Source: Dorea sp.
Lineage (GTDB): Bacteria > Bacillota_A > Clostridia > Lachnospirales > Lachnospiraceae
NCBI GenBank assembly: GCA_016295505.1
Contig: JAEDLC010000098.1
Coordinates: 1-6,919 of the forward strand
Direction of reading: 5' to 3'
DNA length: 6,919 nt
Position numbers and translations under genes: made by a program. How positions within the stretch are numbered: position 1 is the first letter of the stretch; the number at the start of each line of letters is the position of its first letter. This document shows positions 1 to 4,988 of this stretch, piece after piece. A model generated the notes under the pieces. That model ran no database searches. It saw only the letters and a program-made list of their open reading frames with translations, and was not told the DNA's origin.

Positions 1-44
1 GCTACTTTGTACTGTTTACCACCTGTTGCTATAATTGCGTACAT
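1..44 (-). CDS. rplU: 50S ribosomal protein L21, N-terminal fragment (continues off the left edge)
   Basis: Only the first 14 codons and two bases lie in the window. They read MYAIIATGGKQYKV, which matches the highly conserved start of bacterial ribosomal protein L21, a 23S rRNA-binding protein of the large subunit. The ATG is at 44-42. A near-perfect Shine-Dalgarno AGGAGG lies at 56-51, six bases before it. Upstream are an L21-type leader RNA and a good sigma-A-like promoter, as expected for an rplU operon (usually rplU, a small cysteine protease prp, rpmA and obgE in Firmicutes; these would lie outside the window). The gene is cut by the window edge and is not broken. Identity is seen directly in the peptide; the operon beyond the edge is inference. 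Confidence 0.93.
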   Translation of the reverse strand, partial: MYAIIATGGKQYKV

Positions 45-129
45 ATGGCACCTCCTATTATCATTACTCGCCAACTACGGTGTCCGACCTGTAACAGGGC
101 AGAACTTAAACCTCATTGTGCGGCACACT
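45..129 (-). ncRNA. L21 leader (cis-regulatory 5' UTR of rplU)
   Basis: The roughly 85-nt stretch between the predicted start of transcription and the rplU ATG resembles the ribosomal protein L21 leader family of Firmicutes (Rfam L21_leader). Visible elements are a small hairpin TGTG-CCG-CACA at 127-117, a CCTG-TTA-CAGG hairpin at about 98-88, the segment GGACACC at 85-79, and GGCGAG at 72-67, which can pair with CTGCC at 102-98 to close the central element. The strong SD follows. In this family the leader is thought to let L21 control its own synthesis. Assignment is from motif order and position directly before rplU; no covariance-model search was run. The 5' end is inferred from the promoter. 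Confidence 0.82.
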
Positions 130-134
130 ATTGC

Positions 135-163
135 ATGATATCATATGATTTCATAAAAATCAA
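135..163 (-). promoter_or_regulatory. Promoter of the rplU operon
   Basis: On the minus strand, TTGATT (163-158) and TATCAT (140-135) are separated by exactly 17 bp, a good match to the sigma-A consensus TTGACA-17-TATAAT. Transcription would begin near 129/128, directly at the first hairpin of the L21 leader. The -35 box starts 11 bp beyond the eamA stop codon, so rplU can be expressed independently of the genes upstream. The -10 box is embedded in two overlapping perfect palindromes (ATGATATCAT at 135-144 and ATCATATGAT at 140-149). Confidence 0.75.
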
Positions 164-173
164 GTGTTCTGCA

Positions 174-1067
174 TCAATTATTTTCAATATTTTTTTCAGA
201 ATTCACCTGAAGAAGAATCAACGCAGCTATCACACATACGATTCCTGCAAGATTCAGAAAATCCAGACGTTCATGGAAGAAAATCACTCCAAACAGACTG
301 GCAGCCACAACCTCAAAGGATGCTATAATTGATGCTCTGCTGCTCTCCATATAGCGAAGCCCCAGAGAATACAACACATATGGCATGGCCAGTGTAATCA
401 CACTTCCGACTATAACAATCGGCATCTCTTTTATATGTTCTGCTATGATGTAGAACATATCTCCGGGATCACTGATCAGAAACGTACCTGAAGCTGCAAA
501 GATAAAGGTATATACCGTCACAGTCATTGATTCATATCTGCCAACCAGAAATTTTCCGATAATACTGTAAAGCGCATATGCCAGACCGGTACATAATCCC
601 AGAAAAAGTGTAAGAACAGGCTTTTCTCCCAGGTTTGCTCCTGACAACCCAACCACCAGAATACATCCCGTAAATGCAAGAAGAAGTGCAGCTACTTTCC
701 GAAGTGTCAACGTCTCCCTGAAAAGGACTACTGATAAAACCAATACAAAAAACGGTGCAGTATACAACAAAACAACAGCAACCGACAATGATGCCATCTG
801 TACCGTGGCCGCATATGCAAGATTGTTAACAAACAGGCTTCCAAATCCGGTACCCAGGAACCATTTCAGATCATTCTTTTCGATATGAAACTTTTGTCTG
901 TCCGTAATCAACAGATACAGGACAAGAACCAGTGCAGCAGAACAGATTCGTACCGCTGCTGTCTGACGGGTACTGAATCCAAGCGATGCCACATATCTTG
1001 TCACAATTCCCATGGATCCCCACAGAACGGAAGCCGATAATACAAACAAAGGAGCCACTCTCTTCAT
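174..1067 (-). CDS. EamA/DMT-superfamily transporter (drug/metabolite exporter type)
   Basis: This 297-residue protein has the usual length and ten-helix layout of the drug/metabolite transporter superfamily, with two EamA repeats at about residues 7-140 and 151-288. Hydrophobic segments are at about 5-27, 36-55, 66-86, 91-112, 121-140, 151-172, 182-200, 215-236, 245-266 and 269-287. Each repeat carries the family pattern of an aromatic/acidic loop before the last helix: LYTAPFFVLVLSVVLFRET near 101-119 and SFEVVAASLFGVIFFHERL near 250-268. It should sit in the cytoplasmic membrane and move small metabolites, often amino acids, but the substrate cannot be read from sequence. The start is set by the TAATG overlap with the upstream hydrolase stop and by AGGAG at 1079-1075, seven bases away. 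The gene ends only 11 bp before the rplU -35 box, with no intrinsic terminator visible. Confidence 0.9.
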   Translation of the reverse strand: MKRVAPLFVLSASVLWGSMGIVTRYVASLGFSTRQTAAVRICSAALVLVLYLLITDRQKFHIEKNDLKWFLGTGFGSLFVNNLAYAATVQMASLSVAVVLLYTAPFFVLVLSVVLFRETLTLRKVAALLLAFTGCILVVGLSGANLGEKPVLTLFLGLCTGLAYALYSIIGKFLVGRYESMTVTVYTFIFAASGTFLISDPGDMFYIIAEHIKEMPIVIVGSVITLAMPYVLYSLGLRYMESSRASIIASFEVVAASLFGVIFFHERLDFLNLAGIVCVIAALILLQVNSEKNIENN

Positions 1068-1867
1068 TATGATTCTCCTGACAGATTCAATAACTTACAT
1101 GCATTCTTATAAAATATTTTATCTTTTTCTACGTCCGTAAGTGGCATCTCTGAAAGAATCTTAACAAATTCCTTTTGTCCTGCCCATGGAGAATCGGTTG
1201 CAAACAGGATCCGTTCAGCGCCATGGGAACGAACCATTCTCAGGAACTGTTCCTGTGGCATTCTGTCAAGCACAACAGCCGTATCCAGATATACATCCTC
1301 ACCGACCAGATAATTCTCCACATCATCCCACATTTCATTACCGCCCATATGTGCCAGAACCAGCTTTACAGGCTTCACTTCATCCAGTAACTCACGCGCC
1401 ATCTTCGGAGTACAGTGAACATCCTCCGGACATTTTGGATCCACACCTGCATGAACAACCACTGCAAGATCAAGTTCGGATGCATAACTGATCATCCTTT
1501 TATATTGGATGTCATTAAAATATCTGTCCTGATAGTCCGGATGAAGCTTAATCCCTTTCATGCCCATGTCACGGATCTCCCGAAGTGCTGTTTTATAATC
1601 TGTACAGTCCGGATGAATTCCGCCGAATGATATAATCGGAGCATCCTGATATTGTGCTGCGAAGCAGTTCACAGAAGACATCTGCGAGGCTTTTGTTACT
1701 GCCGGCAGTGCTACAGAGATATCGATTCCTGCCTCTTGCATGGAAGCCTTCAGTCCACCGTACATACCATTGGTACATGGTGTGGCCTGACATACTCCGC
1801 TGAGAAAATCAATTGTTTTTTCAGCAATCTTTTCCGGAAATATATGTGTATGGAAATCAATAATCAT
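1067..1867 (-). CDS. Amidohydrolase family metallo-hydrolase (Amidohydro_2 type, TIM barrel)
   Basis: This 266-residue protein shows the metal-binding pattern of the amidohydrolase-2 family: HxH at 6-8 (IDFHTHIF), KGIKLHPDYQ around 104-113, H139 in VVVHAG, H173 in LAHMGG and the catalytic D225 in ATDSPW. These are the expected ligands after barrel strands 1, 5, 6 and 8, so it should be an active cytosolic hydrolase or decarboxylase using one divalent metal ion. Related proteins act on diverse amides, lactones and carboxylates, and the substrate cannot be named. The start codon overlaps the CBS gene stop (ATGA at 1867-1864) and AAGGAG lies at 1877-1872. Its stop shares one base with the eamA start. 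Such tight packing suggests translational coupling and possibly a shared metabolite with the transporter. Confidence 0.9.
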   Translation of the reverse strand: MIIDFHTHIFPEKIAEKTIDFLSGVCQATPCTNGMYGGLKASMQEAGIDISVALPAVTKASQMSSVNCFAAQYQDAPIISFGGIHPDCTDYKTALREIRDMGMKGIKLHPDYQDRYFNDIQYKRMISYASELDLAVVVHAGVDPKCPEDVHCTPKMARELLDEVKPVKLVLAHMGGNEMWDDVENYLVGEDVYLDTAVVLDRMPQEQFLRMVRSHGAERILFATDSPWAGQKEFVKILSEMPLTDVEKDKIFYKNACKLLNLSGES

Positions 1868-2289
1868 ATTTCTCCTTCACTTTCTTTCTCTTTCATTTTG
1901 TCATAACAATATCCGATGATATCCCGTCGGGTAATAATTCCGATGAAATGTCCTCTGTCATCTACGACAGGCACATAATTCTGTTCCATAGCGCGTCCTA
2001 TCAGATCTTCCATATTTGATTCAGCCGTCACGCACTGATAATCGACCCGACGTTCAATCTTCATGATACTGATCTCTTCTGCTTCTTTTATATTAAATAG
2101 ATTCAATTTCTTTAATGACCACAGCAGATCACCTTCTGTGATCGCCCCCACGTATTTGCCTTCTTTATTCAGAATCGGCACACTGGAATATTTGTGATAT
2201 TCCATTATTTCCAACGCTTGTCTAAGTGTGTGATAGTCATATATGTAAGCAAGTTCACTTTTTGGCTTCAGGAAAAAAAGTATATTCAT
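1864..2289 (-). CDS. Two-CBS-domain protein
   Basis: With the start chosen here the protein has 141 residues and consists almost only of a CBS pair. CBS1 spans about 8-60, with the strand-turn GKYVGAITEGDLLW at 44-57, and CBS2 about 82-128, with GHFIGIITRRDII at 113-125. The short charged tail KMKEKESEGE follows. CBS pairs usually bind adenine nucleotides (AMP, ATP, S-adenosylmethionine) and regulate a partner; no catalytic or membrane domain is attached. The ATG at 2289-2287 is preferred because GGGGAGGT (2303-2296) lies just before it and MNILFFLKPKSE is the natural start. An ATG 27 nt upstream lacks an SD. The gene follows the aspartate kinase after 31 nt and overlaps the hydrolase by 4 nt. 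A role as an energy or metabolite sensor for its neighbours is only inferred. Confidence 0.88.
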   Translation of the reverse strand: MNILFFLKPKSELAYIYDYHTLRQALEIMEYHKYSSVPILNKEGKYVGAITEGDLLWSLKKLNLFNIKEAEEISIMKIERRVDYQCVTAESNMEDLIGRAMEQNYVPVVDDRGHFIGIITRRDIIGYCYDKMKEKESEGEI

Positions 2290-2310
2290 TACAAGACCTC
2301 CCCAAGTCTT
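2290..2310 (-). promoter_or_regulatory. Hairpin enclosing the ribosome binding site of the CBS gene
   Basis: In the transcript, AAGACTT (2310-2304) can pair with AGGTCTT (2299-2293), including one G-U pair, around a GGGG loop (2303-2300). The Shine-Dalgarno GGGGAGGT of the CBS gene lies wholly in the loop and 3' arm. The aspartate kinase stop codons (TAA TGA in tandem at 2323-2318) sit 7 nt before the stem, so a ribosome finishing that gene would be expected to open the hairpin. Pairing is read from the sequence; the regulatory role is inference. Confidence 0.45.
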
Positions 2311-2320
2311 CGTCATTTCA

Positions 2321-3661
2321 TTATATGATTGTTTTTACAAAGATGTCATAGATTGCATTAATGGCTGCCGCAAAATCATGATTGCGGACACCGATGATAA
2401 TATTCAGCTCACTGGAGCCCTGATCAATCATTTTTACATTCACATTGGCATGTGCCAGCGCAGAAAAGATTCTTCCGGATGTTCCGCGTGTTGCACGCAT
2501 TCCTCTTCCTACGACTGCAATCAGCGCAAGATCCGATTCCAATTCCAGAAAGTCCGGTTCAACTGCACGATGGATTCCTGCGATTACTTTCTGTTCTTTC
2601 TCTTCAAATTCATCCTGATGAACAAAGATCGTCATGGTGTCTATTCCGGACGGCATATGCTCAATAGAGATGTCATTTTGTTCAAACACTTCCAGTACTC
2701 GTTTACAGAACCCCACTTCTGAGTTCATCATTGCCTTTTCAACCGTAATAGATGCAAAATCCTTCTTTCCTGCAACACCGGTAATTACAAATCTTGGTTT
2801 TCTGCAGGTGTCTTCCACAATTAAAGTTCCCTTATCTTCCGGTGAATTCGTATTGCGGATATTGATCGGGATGCCTTCCTTTCGTACCGGGAAGATTGCA
2901 TCTTCATGGAGTACGGTTGCTCCCATATAAGAAAGCTCTCTGAGTTCCCTGTAGGTAATCACATCAATTGGCTTTGGATTCTTAACAATCCTTGGGTCAG
3001 CAATTAGAAATCCGGAAACATCTGTCCAGTTTTCATACATGTCTGCATGCACTGCTTTTGCAACAATGGAACCTGTAATGTCCGATCCGCCTCTGGAAAA
3101 AGTCTGTACTCTTCCATCCGGTCTGGATCCATAGAATCCCGGTATGACCGCACGTTCTGTATGTTCCAGCCGTGCAGAGAGGATCTGATCGGTTTTTTCC
3201 GCATCAAAATTACCGTTTTCATCAAAAAATATTACATCCGCCGCATCAATAAATTCATAGTCAAGATATGCTGCCATAATAATACCATTCAGGTATTCTC
3301 CTCTGGATGCAGCATAGTCTCTTCCTACTTTCCTGCTGAAATTTGTTCGGATGATTTTGAATTCTTCGCTTAAATCAAGTGACAGCCCAAGACCTTCAAT
3401 GATACTGTTGTATCGCTCTTCAATATTACGGAACTGTTCAACAAAGCTTGTCTCACAATCTTCTGTATCATCTTCCAGAAGCGCCTGTCCATAGCAGCTA
3501 TATAACATATCAGTAACTTTTGTATCATCTGGCGTACGCTTTCCGGGTGCGGAAGGAATGACATATCTTCTCGTCTCATCTTTTGAAATAATTCTGCCTA
3601 CTTTTTTAAACTGCTCGGCACTCGCCAGCGAACTTCCACCAAATTTTACAACTTTTTTCAT
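2321..3661 (-). CDS. lysC: Aspartate kinase (monofunctional, two ACT domains)
   Basis: This 446-residue cytosolic enzyme phosphorylates L-aspartate with ATP, the first step towards lysine, threonine and methionine. The amino-acid kinase domain (about 1-280) has the ATP-binding KFGGSSLA at 6-13, SAPGKR at 37-42, GRDYAASRGEYLNG at 113-126, SRGGSDITGS at 189-198 and WTDVSGFLIADPRIV at 212-226. GATVLHEDAIFP at 247-258 is also typical. Two ACT domains follow at about 300-370 and 378-446, the second with VVGRGMRATRGTSGRIFSAL; ACT domains usually mediate feedback by lysine or threonine. There is no fused homoserine dehydrogenase, and no other gene of the pathway lies nearby. AAGGAG at 3678-3673 precedes the ATG by 11 nt. 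The gene ends with tandem stops TAA TGA. The specific paralogue name is uncertain. Confidence 0.95.
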   Translation of the reverse strand: MKKVVKFGGSSLASAEQFKKVGRIISKDETRRYVIPSAPGKRTPDDTKVTDMLYSCYGQALLEDDTEDCETSFVEQFRNIEERYNSIIEGLGLSLDLSEEFKIIRTNFSRKVGRDYAASRGEYLNGIIMAAYLDYEFIDAADVIFFDENGNFDAEKTDQILSARLEHTERAVIPGFYGSRPDGRVQTFSRGGSDITGSIVAKAVHADMYENWTDVSGFLIADPRIVKNPKPIDVITYRELRELSYMGATVLHEDAIFPVRKEGIPINIRNTNSPEDKGTLIVEDTCRKPRFVITGVAGKKDFASITVEKAMMNSEVGFCKRVLEVFEQNDISIEHMPSGIDTMTIFVHQDEFEEKEQKVIAGIHRAVEPDFLELESDLALIAVVGRGMRATRGTSGRIFSALAHANVNVKMIDQGSSELNIIIGVRNHDFAAAINAIYDIFVKTII

Positions 3662-3703
3662 CTTCTTTCGTACTCCTTCAAAATACTTTTCTTTTTAACC
3701 TTT

Positions 3704-3735
3704 ATTATATTACATCATTTTCCGGAGAACTTCAA
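3704..3735 (-). promoter_or_regulatory. Possible internal promoter before the aspartate kinase gene
   Basis: The 70-nt gap between the YbaK-like gene and the aspartate kinase gene holds a perfect TATAAT (3709-3704). The best -35 candidate, TTGAAG (3735-3730), is 20 bp away, which is longer than ideal; the same box is 17 bp from the weaker TAATAT (3712-3707). The gap is A/T rich and much longer than the others in the cluster, fitting a separate transcript for aspartate kinase, CBS, hydrolase and transporter. No riboswitch or T-box could fit here. Confidence 0.4.
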
Positions 3736-4211
3736 CGTATTACATCAGCAAATTTTGCATTCGTTGCTTTTTGAAGATCCTGAGGCGATAAGGTAATCTG
3801 CATTCCGAGTTTTCCGCCGCTGACATGCATTTTCGGAAGCAGGGACGCATTTTCCTGTATAACTGTAGGAAATTGCTTCTTCATTCCAATCGCAGTACAT
3901 CCGCCTCTGACATAACCTGTTACCCGGGTCAGATCTTTCAGATGCAGCATTTCCAGAGACTTTTCACCGACAACCCTGGCCGCCTTCTTAAAATCAATCT
4001 CTTCTTCGATCGGAATGACAAAGACATAGTATCCACCCGTTTTTCCTGTCGTCACCAGCGTTTTGTATACCAGTTCATGTGCATATCCCAGCTTATCAGC
4101 CACCTGGATCCCATCTGTAAATTCATCACATTCATACTCTTCATACGTATAAGGGATCTTCTGTCGATCCAGCATACGCATTGCATTTGTCTTTACTTCT
4201 TTTTTACCCAT
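3732..4211 (-). CDS. ybaK: YbaK/EbsC-type Cys-tRNA(Pro)/Cys-tRNA(Cys) deacylase
   Basis: This 159-residue single-domain protein has the length and signatures of the YbaK/EbsC family, trans-editing enzymes that hydrolyse cysteine mischarged onto tRNA(Pro). The invariant lysine is K50 in LVYKTLV. IPIEEEIDFKKAARVVGEK lies at 66-84, and the glycine loop TGYVRGGCTAIGMKK at 98-112 corresponds to the usual GGCSPIG element. The C-terminal SGGKLGMQI (131-139) and LSPQDL (141-146) are also typical. The enzyme is cytosolic and acts on aminoacyl-tRNA in partnership with prolyl-tRNA synthetase. The start has AGGAG at 4226-4222, ten nt away, and the gene lies 21 nt after the DUF2344 gene, so the two probably share a transcript. 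The C-T-A in place of C-S-P in the glycine loop is a mild departure; exact substrate preference cannot be read from sequence. Confidence 0.92.
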   Translation of the reverse strand: MGKKEVKTNAMRMLDRQKIPYTYEEYECDEFTDGIQVADKLGYAHELVYKTLVTTGKTGGYYVFVIPIEEEIDFKKAARVVGEKSLEMLHLKDLTRVTGYVRGGCTAIGMKKQFPTVIQENASLLPKMHVSGGKLGMQITLSPQDLQKATNAKFADVIR

Positions 4212-4232
4212 ATCATATCAGCTCCTGTTTTA

Positions 4233-4988
4233 TCAGATCATATCCCATCCAAGATTCTCAAGCGAGATGTATGACTCTTCTTTCTGAAGATCTTTGTCAT
4301 TTTTCGCATATACTTCCAGTCTGTGATAATGAAGCGGAACCAAAGAAGGATCCATTCCTATATAAGAAAGAAATGTTTCCATTACCAGATCTGGTTTCAG
4401 ATTCTGTTCACTTCCGGTCGCGAGAAACAGATAGATGCTGTCACTTTCTTTTCCTTGCTCTCCCGGAAGAACTTCCATCCGAAAAATCATAGGCCTGATG
4501 TTCACTTCTTTTTCACTTCGCTTCGTCTTTTTTAGTACTGTAATCTCCGGCTGTTCCAGAAACGTCTGTATCCGTTCATTCCAGTCCGCAGGCAGAGGTC
4601 TGGTGATATCAGATGTTTTTACGGATTCCAGAAGTGTTACCCGGTAATCGGCAGCAGCGACGATCGTCATTCCACTTGCCTTTTTCTCTTCCGATATCTC
4701 TCGAAAGCTTACAATCTCCATTCCTTCGACCATTACGTCATTCAGCTGTTTCAATGCTTTTTCAGATGTGATCGGTTCTTTCAATTCTATGTCCAGATAC
4801 TCTCCGTCACTGGTCACTCCTACACCAAGCGGCTGCGCAAAAGACATGATCATATGCGGACTGTAACCGCCTGTATAGGCAATCGGGATCCCTGCTCTTC
4901 TTATCGCTTTCTGAAAATATCGCATCACATCAAGATGACCGATAAACTTCATAACTCCATATTTACGGAATTTAATTCTTGCCTTCAA
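4233..4988 (-). CDS. TIGR03936-type radical SAM-linked protein (DUF2344), TTG start
   Basis: This 251-residue protein belongs to the uncharacterised DUF2344/TIGR03936 family, which is nearly always next to, or fused to, the TIGR03960 radical SAM protein. Visible family features are RIKFRKYGVMKFIGHLDVMR at 4-23, the GYSPHMIMSFAQPLGVGV stretch at 41-58 followed by GEYLDIEL at 62-69, and a basic KKTKRSEKEVNIRPMI block at 153-168. There is no signal peptide or membrane segment. The start codon is TTG at 4988-4986, supported by AAAGGAGG at 5004-4997, eight nt upstream, and by the conserved N-terminus. The gene overlaps the end of the radical SAM gene by 17 nt, so the two are probably translationally coupled and work together. 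The reaction and substrate are unknown. Confidence 0.92.
   Translation of the reverse strand: MKARIKFRKYGVMKFIGHLDVMRYFQKAIRRAGIPIAYTGGYSPHMIMSFAQPLGVGVTSDGEYLDIELKEPITSEKALKQLNDVMVEGMEIVSFREISEEKKASGMTIVAAADYRVTLLESVKTSDITRPLPADWNERIQTFLEQPEITVLKKTKRSEKEVNIRPMIFRMEVLPGEQGKESDSIYLFLATGSEQNLKPDLVMETFLSYIGMDPSLVPLHYHRLEVYAKNDKDLQKEESYISLENLGWDMI

Noticed and set aside
45..332. 95-codon plus-strand open frame covering the L21 leader and the end of eamA
   Set aside because: It is antisense to the leader, promoter and eamA, and its peptide resembles no known protein. The region is fully explained by minus-strand features.
2290..2316. Longer version of the CBS protein starting at ATG 2316 (nine extra residues)
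   Set aside because: No SD precedes it, whereas GGGGAGGT lies directly before the ATG at 2289, and the extra residues MTKTWGGLV encode that SD rather than a conserved N-terminus.
3662..3731. Lysine riboswitch or T-box before the aspartate kinase gene
   Set aside because: The gap is only 70 nt, A/T rich, and lacks the multi-helix core or T-box sequence; a lysine riboswitch needs well over 150 nt.
3825..4274. 149-codon open frame on the plus strand opposite the YbaK-like gene
   Set aside because: It lies antisense to a well-supported gene and has a Cys/His/Phe-rich, low-complexity composition typical of antisense frames, with no domain.
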